A DNA stretch of 64,000 nucleotides from contig CAWDHW010000004.1 in NCBI GenBank assembly GCA_963802205.1, positions 124,001-188,000 on the forward strand, written 5' to 3'. The translations under genes and the position numbers were made by a program. The DNA comes from DYRB01 sp963802205 (GTDB taxonomy: Bacteria > Pseudomonadota > Gammaproteobacteria > Chromatiales > Chromatiaceae). This document shows positions 8,689 to 17,504 of this stretch, piece after piece. Within the stretch, counting starts at the first letter, position 1. Each line of letters opens with the position of its first letter. Below the pieces are notes generated by a model. That model was not told the DNA's origin and made no database searches. It saw nothing but the letters and a program-made list of their open reading frames with translations.

Positions 8689-9385
8689 ATGCTGCAAGTC
8701 GAAGCCCTGAACCAGTTCTATGGCGGCAGCCACACCCTCTGGGACCTGTCCCTGGAGGTCCCCGAGGGGCTCTGCACCTGCCTCATGGGGCGCAACGGCG
8801 TGGGCAAGACCACCCTGCTCCAGTGCATCATGGGGTTGCTGCCGGTGACCTCCGGGCAGATCGACTACCAGGGCACCCAGTTGGCGGGCGCACCCGCCGA
8901 GCGCCGCGCCCGCCTCGGGATCGGTTATGTCCCCCAGGGCCGGCAGATCTTCCCCCTGCTCACGGTCCAGGAGAACCTGGAGATCGGCCTTCCGGCCCGG
9001 CGCGACGGCCTGCGCCGGGTCCCGGACTACATCTACGAGCTGTTTCCCGGTCCTCAAGGAGATGCTCGGGCGCCGCGGCGGCGACCTCTCCGGCGGCCAA
9101 CAGCAACAGTTGGCCATCGGCCGCGCCCTGGTGACGGACCCCAAGCTCCTGATCCTGGACGAGCCCACCGAGGGCATCCAGCCCAACATCGTCGGCGAGA
9201 TCGGCGACATCATCCGGCGCCTCAACCGCGAGATCGGTCTCACCGTCCTCCTGGTGGAACAGAAGCTCCCCTTCGCCCGCAAGGTCGCGGACCGCTTCTG
9301 CCTGCTCGACCGCGGGCGCAACGTCGCCGCTGGGGCCATGGGGGACCTGGACGAGGGGCTGATCCAGCGGTACCTCAAGGTGTGA
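8689..9385 (+). pseudogene. urtE: Urea ABC transporter ATP-binding protein UrtE, one frameshift
   Basis: A LivF-type ATPase of about 231 residues once joined. The 5' frame gives MLQVEALNQFYGGSHTLWDL, Walker A GRNGVGKTT, and GYVPQGRQIFPLLTVQENLE. At 9045-9050 the text TTTCCCGG carries one C too many; dropping it reads ELFPVLKEMLGRRGGDLSGG and continues through the signature LSGGQQQQLAIGRAL, Walker B LLILDEPTEGIQ and the switch region VLLVEQKLPFA to 9385. Start ATG 8689 is preferred to GTG 8680 because UrtE proteins begin MLQV. Its stop overlaps the ureD GTG start, tying transport and urease genes into one transcript. Confidence 0.9.
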
Positions 9386-10227
9386 GCCCGCCGGAACCCA
9401 CCCCCGCGACCGGCTGGCACGCCAGCCTGGCCCTGGACTACCAGGCCGATGCCGGGCGCACCTGGCTCGCCGGTCGGAGCCACAGCGGGCCCCTGCTGGT
9501 GCAGAAGCCCTTCTATCCGGAGGGCCCCGGGGTCTGCCAGACCCTGATCGTCCACCCGCCCGGCGGCATCGCCGGCGGGGATGCCCTGGAGGTCTCGATC
9601 CGGGTCGGGGCCGGGGCCCATGCCCAGGTCACGACCCCGGGGGCCGCCAAGTGGTACCGTAGCGCCGGGCCCCTGGCGACCCTGGACCAATGCCTGTCGG
9701 TCGCCCCCGGCGGCCGGCTGGAGTGGCTGCCCCAGGAGACCATCTTCTTCGACGGGGCCCAGGCCCGCAGCCGAACCCGGGTGGACCTGGCCGGGGATGC
9801 GGTCTTTCTCGGCTGGGACCTGATCGCCCTGGGGCGCCCGGCGGCGGGGGAGACCTTCGACCGCGGCGGCCTGGCCCTGGAGACCGAGATCTGGCATGAA
9901 GGGCGCCTGGTCTGGACCGAACGGGGGCGCATCTGGCGGCGGGGAGACCGACTCCTGACCGACGCGGCCGGTTTTGGCAGTGCTATGGCCGGCGGGACCC
10001 TGGTCCTGGCCGGGGTTCGGGTTGGGGACGACCTGCTCGCCGCCTGCCGCGAGGTCGCCGCCGTCGAGGGGCGTTGGGGCATCACACGGCTCCCGGAGGT
10101 CCTGGTGGCGCGCTGGCTGGGGCGGGAGACCGCCACCGGGCGGGCCTGGTTCACCGGCCTCTGGTCCCTGCTGCGCCCGGCGGTCCTGGGCCGCGAGGCC
10201 CTGGTCCCGCGTATCTGGAATACCTGA
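9382..10227 (+). CDS. ureD: Urease accessory protein UreD (UreH)
   Basis: A 281-residue urease maturation protein starting at GTG 9382, which overlaps the urtE stop by 4 bases (GTGA). Family features are GWHASLALDYQADAGRTWL, LLVQKPFYPEG, VHPPGGIAGGD, TTPGAAKWYRSAGP (the conserved AA-KWYR-type core) and GWDLIALGRPAAGE. UreD binds the apo-urease and recruits UreF and UreG for nickel insertion. It is intact. ureE, ureF and ureG do not follow ureC here, so the rest of the maturation set must lie elsewhere. Confidence 0.92.
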   Translation: MSPPEPTPATGWHASLALDYQADAGRTWLAGRSHSGPLLVQKPFYPEGPGVCQTLIVHPPGGIAGGDALEVSIRVGAGAHAQVTTPGAAKWYRSAGPLATLDQCLSVAPGGRLEWLPQETIFFDGAQARSRTRVDLAGDAVFLGWDLIALGRPAAGETFDRGGLALETEIWHEGRLVWTERGRIWRRGDRLLTDAAGFGSAMAGGTLVLAGVRVGDDLLAACREVAAVEGRWGITRLPEVLVARWLGRETATGRAWFTGLWSLLRPAVLGREALVPRIWNT

Positions 10228-10239
10228 AGGAGTAATACC

Positions 10240-10543
10240 TTGGAGCTGACACCTCGCGAAAAAGACAAACTCCTGATCTTCACCGCCGGGCTGCTGGCCG
10301 AGCGGCGCAAGGCCCGTGGGCTCAAGCTCAACTACCCGGAGGCGGTGGCCTACATCAGCGCCGCCATCCTGGAGGGGGCACGGGAGGGCAAAAGCGTCGC
10401 CGAACTCATGGGCTGGGGTGCGACCCTGCTCAGCCGTGCCGACGGTCATGGAGGGCGTCCCCGAGATGATCCCGGAGATCCAGGTCGAGGCCACCTTCCC
10501 CGATGGGACCAAGCTGGTCACGGTGCACCATCCGATCCCCTGA
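10240..10543 (+). pseudogene. ureA: Urease gamma subunit UreA, one frameshift
   Basis: A 100-residue urease small subunit when repaired. From a TTG start (10240; AAGGAG at 10227-10232 is the ribosome site) it reads MELTPREKDKLLIFTAGLLA, LNYPEAVAYISAAILEGARE and ELMGWGATLLSRAD. At about 10442 an extra G (GACGGTCATG) shifts the frame; without it the protein continues VMEGVPEMIPEIQVEATFP and ends with TVHHPIP at 10543. Conservation on both sides of the break argues for a sequence error. UreA, UreB and UreC form the (alpha-beta-gamma)3 urease. Confidence 0.9.
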
Positions 10544-10766
10544 TCCGCGTTCGGCCGTCGGTCGGGCTTCGGGTCCAGGGGCAGGAGCCGGGCTGGGGAG
10601 GTGGCCGACATCAACGTGCTGCGTCTTCGGTGCTGCCTTGCTCCACGGGTCAGCGGCAGAGTGGACGAGCCGCAGCTGCAGTCCACCGCGATGCCAGAGG
10701 ACGGAGGACTGCCTGCGCTGTCCACGCGGCGGTCTTAGATGCGAATGCAACGCGCAGTCCGGCCTG

Positions 10767-10794
10767 TTCGGTCGGGCTGAAGCCCGACCTACAG
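10767..10794. repeat. REP palindrome (GTCGGGCTGAAGCCCGACCT) in the ureA-ureB gap
   Basis: A perfect GTCGGGCT/AGCCCGAC hairpin ending ACCTACAG, the same family as the elements at 62178-62242, 63431-63490 and 63956-63993. It sits in a 287-base gap (10544-10830) between ureA and ureB, genes normally a few bases apart. The rest of the gap shows no gene. Confidence 0.8.
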
Positions 10795-10830
10795 CTGCAA
10801 CCCCGAGCCCAAACTTCAGGAGCCCTGCCG

Positions 10831-11136
10831 ATGATCCCCGGAGAGATCAAGACCCAGCCCGGCGAGATCGAGATCAACGCCGGCCGACCGACGCTCACGG
10901 TCAGCGTTGCCAACACCGGCGACCGGCCCATCCAGGTCGGCTCCCACTACCACTTCTTCGAGACCAACACCGCCCTGGCCTTCGACCGTGACGCGACCCG
11001 CGGCTACCGGCTCAACATCCCGGCGGGGACTGCGGTGCGCTTCGAGCCCGGCCAGACCCGCGCCGTCGAGCTGGTGGCGCTGGACGGGGCGCGGGTGGTG
11101 TACGGCTTTCAGGGTAAGGTGATGGGGGCGCTATGA
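10831..11136 (+). CDS. ureB: Urease beta subunit UreB
   Basis: A 101-residue urease beta subunit: MIPGEIKTQPGEIEINAGRP at the start, then VANTGDRPIQVGSHYHFFE, FDRDATRGYRLNIPAGTAVR, FEPGQTRAVELV and a C terminus VYGFQGKVMGAL, all typical. ATG 10831 has a CAGGAG ribosome site 8 bases upstream. The gene is intact and ends 3 bases before the ureC start, but it is separated from ureA by a REP-containing gap. Confidence 0.95.
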   Translation: MIPGEIKTQPGEIEINAGRPTLTVSVANTGDRPIQVGSHYHFFETNTALAFDRDATRGYRLNIPAGTAVRFEPGQTRAVELVALDGARVVYGFQGKVMGAL

Positions 11137-11139
11137 GCC

Positions 11140-12841
11140 ATGAAGATGACACGCCAGGCCTATGCGGAGATGTTCGGCCCCACGGTGGGGGATCGGGTGC
11201 GGCTCGCCGATACCGAGCTGTGGATCGAGGTGGAGCGCGACTTCACCACTCTATGGGGAGGAGGTCAAGTTCGGCGGCGGCAAGGTCATCCGCGACGGCA
11301 TGGGGCAGTCCCAGAGGCCCGGCGGCAGAGGTGGCCGACACCGTCATCACCAATGCCCTGATCCTGGACCACTGGGGCATCGTCAAGGCCGACATCGGCA
11401 TCAAGGGCGGGCGTATCTCCGGTATCGGCAAGGCCGGTAACCCGGACATTCAGCCCGGGGTCGGCATCGTCATCGGCGCGGCCACGGAGATCATCGCCGG
11501 CGAGGGGATGCTCATCACCGCCGGCGGCATCGACAGCCATATCCACTTCATCTGCCCCCAGCAGATCGAAGAGGCCCTGATGTCAGGGGTCACGACCATG
11601 ATCGGCGGCGGCACGGGCCCGGCCACCGGGACCAACGCCACCACCTGCACCCCGGGTCCCTGGCACCTGGCGGCCATGCTCAAGGCGGCGGACGCCTTCC
11701 CCATGAACCTGGGCTTCCTCGGCAAGGGCAATGTCAGCCTCCCCGGGCCCCTGCGCGAACAGGTCCTGGCCGGGGCCATGGGGCTCAAGCTGCACGAGGA
11801 CTGGGGGACCACCCCGGCGGCCATCGACAACTGCCTGGCGGTGGCGGACGAGCTCGGACGTCCAGGTGGCGATCCACACCGATACCCTCAACGAGTCGGG
11901 CTTCGTCGAGACGACGCTCGCCGCCTTCAAGGGCCGCACCATCCACACCTACCACACCGAAGGGGCCGGCGGCGGCCATGCCCCGGACATCATCAAGGCG
12001 GCGGGGCAGCCCAATGTCCTGCCCAGCTCCACCAATCCGACCCGCCCCTACACCGTCAACACCATCGACGAGCACCTGGACATGCTCATGGTGTGCCATC
12101 ACCTGGACTCGCGCCATCGCCGAGGACGTCGCCTTCGCCGAGTCGCGCATCCGCCGGGAGACCATCGCCGCCGAGGACATACTCCACGACCTCGGGGCCT
12201 TCTCCATGATCTCGTCGGACTCCCAGGCCATGGGCCGGGTGGGGGAGGTGATCCTGCGCACCTGGCAGACGGCCCACAAGATGAAGGTCCAGCGCGGCGC
12301 GCTCCCCGGCGACGGGGCGGCGGACAACGCCCGGGTCAAGCGCTATCTGGCCAAGTACACCATCAACCCGGCCATCACCCACGGCATCGCCCATGTCGTC
12401 GGCTCGGTCGAGGTCGGCAAGCTGGCGGATCTGGTGCTGTGGCGCCCGGCCTTCTTCGGGGTCAAGCCGAGCCTGATCCTCAAGGGCGGCATGATCGCCG
12501 CCGCGGCCATGGGGGACGCCAACGCCTCCATCCCCACGCCCCAGCCGGTGCACTACAGGCCCATGTTCGGGGCCTTCGGCGGGGCCCTGCACGCCACCAG
12601 CCTGACCTTCGTCTCTGCCGCCGCCCTGGCTGACGGCCTGCCGCAGCGCCTGGGGCTCGCCAAGCAGATTGAGGCGGTGCGCAACACCAGGTCCATCGGC
12701 AAGGCCGACATGATCCACAACGCCGCCCTTCCGGTCATCGAGGTCGATCCCCAGACCTACCAGGTCCGCGCCGACGGGGTGCTGCTGACCTGCGAGCCGG
12801 CGGCGGTGCTGCCGATGGCCCAGCGGTACTTCCTGTTCTGA
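11140..12841 (+). pseudogene. ureC: Urease alpha subunit UreC, four frameshifts
   Basis: The whole catalytic subunit (about 567 residues) is recognisable across four consecutive +1 shifts: near 11252 (DFTT then YGEEVKFGGGKVIRDGMG), near 11310-11330 (GQSQ then VADTVITNALILDHWGIVKA), near 11860 (VADEL then DVQVAIHTDTLNESGF) and near 12110 (CHHLD then RAIAEDVAFAESRIR). Nickel-site blocks survive: GGIDSHIHFICPQQ, the carbamylated-lysine region GAMGLKLHEDWGTTP, the flap HTYHTEGAGGGHAPDI and the active-site loop MVCHHLD. The protein ends MAQRYFLF. Each shift is a single extra base and codon conservation resumes at once, so an assembly error is far likelier than decay. Role: hydrolysis of urea to ammonia and carbamate. 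Confidence 0.92.
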
Positions 12842-12871
12842 GCCTCGGCCGATCTTTGGGTATCCCGGCGC

Positions 12872-12890
12872 TCGTCATCCCGGCCGGGAT
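12872..12890. repeat. Dispersed GTCATCCCGGCCGGGAT element
   Basis: A short palindrome just after ureC, matching the elements at 6571-6600 and 14526-14556. It lies between the convergent ureC and the AmpG-like gene and may mark their shared 3' region. Confidence 0.5.
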
Positions 12891-12983
12891 ACCTCGGTGC
12901 CAACGCGAAGAATCCCCCTCAACCCCAATGCAGACATAGCCTTTTGGAAGGGATGTAATGGTCGAGCGGACCGCGGTCCCGGC

Positions 12984-14453
12984 TCAATCCCTGACCCGCA
13001 CAAAGAACATCAGGGTCATGGCCGGGAGGGAGGCGAGGAAGCCAATGACGAAGAGCCCGAGGTACCCGACCTCCTCCACGATGACCCCCCCCATGCCCCC
13101 AAACAAGGCTGAGAAGACCGACATGAAGGCCGAGCCGATGGCGTAGTGCCCGGCCTTGAACTCCGGCTTGCAGGTGCGAAGGATGTAGACGATCAGCACC
13201 GCATTCCCCAGGCCGGCGGCGATCTGCTCGATGCTGTAGACGACGCAAATGGTCGCAAAGCCCGCCGGATCGGTCGCCAGGGGGCGGGCCCAGGCCAGCC
13301 AGATGTAGGCCAGGATGTTGAGATTCATCAACAGGGTCAGGGGCCAGATGGCCCGACGCAACCCGGTGCGTTTGATCCATAAGCCCCCGATGCTGGTCCC
13401 GACGATGGACCCCACCAACCCGAGCAGGCCGCTCATCCAGGCGAGCTGGGTGTTGTCCACCAGGAGATAACGCTTCAGGAAGGGCGTCCCCATGGAGAAG
13501 ATGATCTCGTCGCCGATCTTGTAGAACATGATGAAGGCCAGGCTCAGGGCAATCGCCGGCCGCGCCTGGGCGAGCAGGACCAGGAGCATGGAGGCGAAGG
13601 CATAGGTCATGGCCTGGACGCCGGGGATGCCGAAGGCGGCCAGGACCAACCCGAGGGCAACGGCGAAGACCGGTGCGCTGACCAGGGCAACCAGGGAGCG
13701 TTCCCGGGATACCTCCAGATAGGACGCGAAGGAGTCCAGGAAGCCAGATGCCGCCTCTTTGGCCCCGATGGTACGGGTGCGGGCCTCCTGATAGTGTGGC
13801 AGCCGGATCAGGTGCAAGCCGGTGAGGAACGCCATCACCACAGCGGCCGCGGCGAAGCCATAGCCCCAGGCGCTGTACATGTTTCCCCCGAGGGTGGTCT
13901 TGGCCACCTCCGCCACCGCCAGGATGACCCCGAAGCGCGCCACGATCATGGCCAGCCGGTAGGCCATGACCCGAAATCCGGTATAGGCCGCCTGCTGCTT
14001 GGGGTCGCTGATGCCCTCCATGTAATAGCCATCGATGGCGATGTCGTTGGTCGCCGCGATGAAGGCCATGCCGATGAAGAGCCACACCAGGATCGCGTCC
14101 GGCACCTGCGGCAGCAGGCCGGCCCCACCGGCCAGGCAGAGCCCGGCGAGGAGGGCGGTGAGCAGGGTGACCAGGCCTTGGGCCGCGATCATCCAGCCCC
14201 GCCGCGTGGCGTAGATGTCCACCAGGGGGGCCCAGATGAATTTCAGGGTCCAGGGCAGGCCGAGGAAATTCAGATACCCCAGGGCCCGCTCCGACATGCC
14301 GACGTCGGTGAAGAACACCGACGACATGGAGCGGACCACCATGTAGGGGAAGCCTTGGGCGAAGTAGGTCGAAAAGACCCACCACCTGGGATCCCCGAGG
14401 GCGTCTTCCGGGCGGGGATCTGGGCGGGGATCTGGGTGGTCTGGGGTGGCCAT
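12984..14453 (-). CDS. MFS transporter, AmpG (muropeptide permease)-like
   Basis: A major-facilitator protein of about 489 residues with about 12 hydrophobic helices. The opening WWVFSTYFAQGFPYMVVRSM and the block NDIAIDGYYMEG near residue 150 match the PAT/AmpG subgroup, which imports anhydro-muropeptides for cell-wall recycling. Further blocks are FYKIGDEIIFSMGTPFLKR and the C-terminal VVYSIEQIAAGLGNAVLIVY. The upstream in-frame ATG (14531) would add 26 residues of low-complexity sequence, so M27 at 14453 is preferred. It stands alone, convergent with the urease genes. Whether it carries muropeptides or another solute is not decided by the sequence. Confidence 0.8.
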   Translation of the reverse strand: MATPDHPDPRPDPRPEDALGDPRWWVFSTYFAQGFPYMVVRSMSSVFFTDVGMSERALGYLNFLGLPWTLKFIWAPLVDIYATRRGWMIAAQGLVTLLTALLAGLCLAGGAGLLPQVPDAILVWLFIGMAFIAATNDIAIDGYYMEGISDPKQQAAYTGFRVMAYRLAMIVARFGVILAVAEVAKTTLGGNMYSAWGYGFAAAAVVMAFLTGLHLIRLPHYQEARTRTIGAKEAASGFLDSFASYLEVSRERSLVALVSAPVFAVALGLVLAAFGIPGVQAMTYAFASMLLVLLAQARPAIALSLAFIMFYKIGDEIIFSMGTPFLKRYLLVDNTQLAWMSGLLGLVGSIVGTSIGGLWIKRTGLRRAIWPLTLLMNLNILAYIWLAWARPLATDPAGFATICVVYSIEQIAAGLGNAVLIVYILRTCKPEFKAGHYAIGSAFMSVFSALFGGMGGVIVEEVGYLGLFVIGFLASLPAMTLMFFVRVRD

Positions 14454-14525
14454 GGGGGGTCCGTGGTACGGCAGAAAGGGCCGGGCAGTGTGCCAGGGCC
14501 GGCGGGGACGGTACAGCAAAGGATC

Positions 14526-14556
14526 TGTCATTCCGGCCGGGATGCCGGAATCCAGG
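14526..14556. repeat. Dispersed GTCATTCCGGCCGGGATGCC element
   Basis: The most complete copy of the element also seen at 6571-6600 and 12872-12890: GTCATTCCGGCCGGGATGCC followed by GGAATCCAGG. It forms a strong hairpin upstream of the AmpG-like gene. Confidence 0.55.
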
Positions 14557-14671
14557 CCAAGTCGCTTGTGATTCTCAGATGTAACCGCCTGGCGGCCCCG
14601 CGACTCCTGGCAGACCAGCGTCGCCTGTGTCTAACTAGCCGCCGAACACGATGCAACACATGAGGTTCGCG

Positions 14672-14938
14672 ATGCCAAAAGGGACTATTTCTGTCAGGTT
14701 GGACCAGGCGACCCTTGACCGTCTGGGGATGATCGCCCAAGTGACGGGTCGCTCGCGCGGGTCGCTCATGGCCCACGCCATCGAGAGATACACCGAAACC
14801 GAGGCGTGGCAGGTGGCCGCGATCCAGGGGGCGGTTGACGATCTGGCCAGCGGCAATGCCGGGCTGGTTGATCACGCGGAGGTTGCTAGTTGGCTCAACA
14901 CTTGGGGGACGCCGGACGAGACCGAGCCATCCGAATGA
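14672..14938 (+). CDS. RHH-type antitoxin (CopG/ParD-like)
   Basis: An 88-residue protein with a ribbon-helix-helix start (TISVRLDQATLDRLGMIAQ, then TGRSRGSLMAHAIERYTETE), the DNA-binding fold of ParD/RelB/CopG antitoxins, and an acidic C-terminal tail that would wrap the toxin. ATG 14672 has GAGG six bases upstream; two further in-frame ATGs lie at 14651 and 14660. Its stop overlaps the ATG of the toxin gene (ATGA), the usual coupling of antitoxin-toxin pairs. Confidence 0.85.
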   Translation: MPKGTISVRLDQATLDRLGMIAQVTGRSRGSLMAHAIERYTETEAWQVAAIQGAVDDLASGNAGLVDHAEVASWLNTWGTPDETEPSE

Positions 14939-15183
14939 AAGTAAAGTGGCATCGGCAGGCCCGCCTGGACCTGCGGCAGGTTCGGGCCTATAGCGCGGAA
15001 GACAACCCGAAAGCCGCGGCCCAAGACCAGAGGATTTTACAGGCATCGATCGGTTGTCAGCGAGCCCGGGATCGGTCGGGCTGTCGGGTCAGACCCCGGG
15101 AACTGGTTATCCCGGGACCCCCTACCTGTCGGGTTGTGATCTTGCGCGTGCTGCACGGTGCACAACGGTGGCCGGCGGTTTAA
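14935..15183 (+). CDS. RelE/ParE-type toxin, internally scrambled
   Basis: An 82-residue reading frame starting MKVKWHRQARLDLRQVRAY and AEDNPKAAAQ, typical of ParE/RelE toxins, and ending RELVIPG and VVILRVLHGAQRWPAV, also typical. The middle does not match in this frame: pieces that do (IDRLSASPG, PGIGRAVG, PGTPYL) lie in the other two frames. Several small compensating indels therefore keep the frame open while garbling about 40 residues. Either the toxin is inactivated with its antitoxin left intact, or this is another local consensus error. It converges with queC, overlapping by 4 bases. Confidence 0.6.
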   Translation: MKVKWHRQARLDLRQVRAYSAEDNPKAAAQDQRILQASIGCQRARDRSGCRVRPRELVIPGPPTCRVVILRVLHGAQRWPAV

Positions 15184-15869
15184 CTGGCGAACCGTTCCAG
15201 CAAGGGATCTGCCCCCGCCTCGGCAAAGCCGCGGGCGCGTAGAAGGCAGGAGTCGCACTGACCGCAGGGTTGCCCCCCGGGTCCCGGGTCGTAGCAACTG
15301 CTGGTCAGGCCATAGTCGATCCCAAGCCCCAGGCCCTGGCGGATGATCTGACCCTTGGTAAGCTGGATCAACGGGGCATGGATGCGCAACGGCTTGTGCC
15401 CCTCCACACCGGCCTGGGTGGCGAGTCCGGCGAGGTGTTCAAAGGCGGCGATGTACTCCGGCCGGCAGTCCGGGTAGCCGGAGTAGTCCAGGGCATTGAC
15501 CCCGATGAAGATGTCATTGCTGCCCAGGGTCTCGGCCCAGGCCAGGGCAAAGGAAAGGAAGATGGTGTTGCGGGCCGGGACATAGGTGACGGGGATGCCG
15601 TTGCCGATAGTATCCAGCCCGCGCCCCTTGGGCACCGCGATGTCCGCGGTCAGGGCGGAGCCGCCGATGCGCCGCATGTCGATATCGACGATCAGGTGTT
15701 CGGCCACCCCCAGGGCCGCAGCGACCTGGGCCGCGGCCTCGAGCTCGATCCCGTGGCGCTGGCCGTAGCGGAAGGACAGCGCATAGGGGGTGAAGCCCGC
15801 CGCCTTGGCGATGGCCAGCGTGGTGGTGGAGTCCAGTCCCCCGCTCAGCAAAACGACGGCCTTGGTCAT
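15180..15869 (-). CDS. queC: 7-cyano-7-deazaguanine synthase QueC
   Basis: A 229-residue preQ0 synthase that converts 7-carboxy-7-deazaguanine to preQ0 using ATP and ammonia, on the path to queuosine. The PP-loop VVLLSGGLDSTTTLA is at residues 5-19. Later blocks RYGQRHGIELEAA, VPARNTIFLSFALAWAE, GVNALDYSGYPDCRPEY and the zinc-binding cysteines in CYDPGPGGQPCGQCDSC are all present. It is 6 bases downstream of nrdB on the same strand. The next queuosine enzyme, QueF, is coded 29 kb away at 44378-44767. Confidence 0.95.
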   Translation of the reverse strand: MTKAVVLLSGGLDSTTTLAIAKAAGFTPYALSFRYGQRHGIELEAAAQVAAALGVAEHLIVDIDMRRIGGSALTADIAVPKGRGLDTIGNGIPVTYVPARNTIFLSFALAWAETLGSNDIFIGVNALDYSGYPDCRPEYIAAFEHLAGLATQAGVEGHKPLRIHAPLIQLTKGQIIRQGLGLGIDYGLTSSCYDPGPGGQPCGQCDSCLLRARGFAEAGADPLLERFAS

Positions 15870-15875
15870 CGCCCA

Positions 15876-17243
15876 TCAGTCCCAGTTCAGTGCCCCACCG
15901 GTCTGGTACTCGGTGACCCGGGTCTCGAAGAAGTTTTTCTCCTTCTTGAGGTCGAGCACCTCAGACATCCAGGGGAAGGGGTTGCTGGCCCCAGGGTATT
16001 GTTCCGAAAGCCCAATTTGGGCGCAACGGCGGTTGGCGATGAACTGGAGGTACTCCTCGAACATCGGCGCGTTGAGCCCGAGCACACCGCGGGGCATGGT
16101 GTCGTAGGCATACTGGGCCTCCATGGCCACCGCGTCGCGGATCATGCCGGTCAGCTCGTCCTTGAAGGCGGGAGTCCACAGGTGGGGGTTCTCGATCTTG
16201 ATCTGGTTGATGACGTCGATTCCGAAGTTCATGTGCATCGACTCGTCGCGCAGGATGTACTGGAACTGCTCGGCGGTGCCCGTCATCTTGTTGCGCCGAC
16301 CCATGCTCAAGATCTGCACGAACCCGACGTAAAAGAAGATGCCCTCGAAGATGACGTAGAAGGCCACCAGCTCGCGGAGCAGCTTCTGGTCGTTCTCCGG
16401 GGTCCCGGTGTTGAAGTGCGGGTCCGCCAGGTACTGGGTGTAGGGCAGGGCCCATTCCGCCTTGCGGGCGACGGCGGCGACCTCGCGGTACATGTTGAAG
16501 ATTTCGCCCTCGTCGAGCCCCAGACTCTCCACGACATATTGGTAGGCGTGGGTGTGCAGGGCCTCCTCGAAGGACTGGCGTAGCAGATACTGGCGGCACT
16601 CGGGGTTGGAGATGTGGCGATAGACCGCGAGCACCAGGTTGTTGGCCACCAGGGAGTCGGCGGTGGAGAAGAAGCCGAGGTTGCGCTTGATGATGGTGCG
16701 TTCGTCCTCGGTCAGACCGTTGGGGTCCTTCCACAGGGCGATGTCCGCGTTCATGTTGATCTCTTGGGGCATCCAGTGATTGGCGCAGGCGTCGAGGTAC
16801 TTCTGCCACGCCCAGTCGTACTTGAAGGGCACAAGCTGGTTCAAGTCGGCGCGGCAGTTGATGATCTTCTTGTCGTCCACCCGCACACGCCCGGCGCCCA
16901 TCGCCAGGGACTCGAGCCCCGTGGCCCCGCCGGCAGCCTGGTCGAAGGCGTGTTGCGCCGGGGTCGCCGCGCTCATCGGCGGCGCCCGTTCCGGATCGGG
17001 GCTGACCATGGGTGCCGCCCCGGCTGTCGCCATCAGGACGGCGTTGCCGACAATCCCCTGACCTGGCCGCACATGCCCGGCGGTATCGTGGGGGCGGATG
17101 GGCTCGGGTGTGGCCGCGCGCCGGTCCGTGGGGGCCTCCCCGGGCAGTTCGGCAGCCGCCAGGGCGGCGACCGGGGGGGGCGGCATGGCGCCCTGGGCGA
17201 TAGGCCTGGCGAGGGCGGCGAGGGGGTCGTCCCAATTCAACAT
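15876..17243 (-). CDS. nrdB: Class I ribonucleotide reductase beta subunit (R2)
   Basis: A 455-residue R2 protein. The di-iron ligands are all visible: Glu in WMPQEINM, Glu and His in FEEALHTHAY, Glu in FEGIFFYVG, and Glu/His in RDESMHMNFG; the Tyr four residues after the first His (HTHAY) is the radical Tyr position. The start ATG 17243 begins MLNWDDPLAAL, as in related R2 proteins, in preference to an upstream in-frame codon. About 115 residues of Ala/Pro-rich, low-complexity sequence precede the conserved core (KIINCRADLNQLVPFKYDWA), longer than in many relatives. The partner nrdA is not in the window. It leads the nrdB-queC pair and makes the radical for deoxyribonucleotide synthesis. Confidence 0.95.
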   Translation of the reverse strand: MLNWDDPLAALARPIAQGAMPPPPVAALAAAELPGEAPTDRRAATPEPIRPHDTAGHVRPGQGIVGNAVLMATAGAAPMVSPDPERAPPMSAATPAQHAFDQAAGGATGLESLAMGAGRVRVDDKKIINCRADLNQLVPFKYDWAWQKYLDACANHWMPQEINMNADIALWKDPNGLTEDERTIIKRNLGFFSTADSLVANNLVLAVYRHISNPECRQYLLRQSFEEALHTHAYQYVVESLGLDEGEIFNMYREVAAVARKAEWALPYTQYLADPHFNTGTPENDQKLLRELVAFYVIFEGIFFYVGFVQILSMGRRNKMTGTAEQFQYILRDESMHMNFGIDVINQIKIENPHLWTPAFKDELTGMIRDAVAMEAQYAYDTMPRGVLGLNAPMFEEYLQFIANRRCAQIGLSEQYPGASNPFPWMSEVLDLKKEKNFFETRVTEYQTGGALNWD

Positions 17244-17504
17244 GGCGTCGGCTCCGGTCGGTGGTGCTGGGATTTGTTGGTTGTCGTGGCGTGGCCCCAC
17301 TGAGCCCGTCCCGGCCCGTCCGGGGTCGAGGCAGGGGCTAGGGTGCGGGGGTATTTTAGGAGATTACGGCGCGATGTCCAGACCCAGAATTACCACATCT
17401 TGGGTCTGTGGCCGGAAGTCTTGCCCAACATATTGTGTTGGTGGGGTGCTTTCTTGGGTGCGCCGACGGGCGCAGGCACCCCCTTCTGGCAGGCTCGGGC
17501 AAGC

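Noticed and set aside
11140..12841. Programmed frameshifting as the explanation of the ureC breaks
   Set aside because: Four shifts in one enzyme, with no shared slippery site or stimulatory structure, and ureC is nowhere known to need recoding; base errors explain it better.
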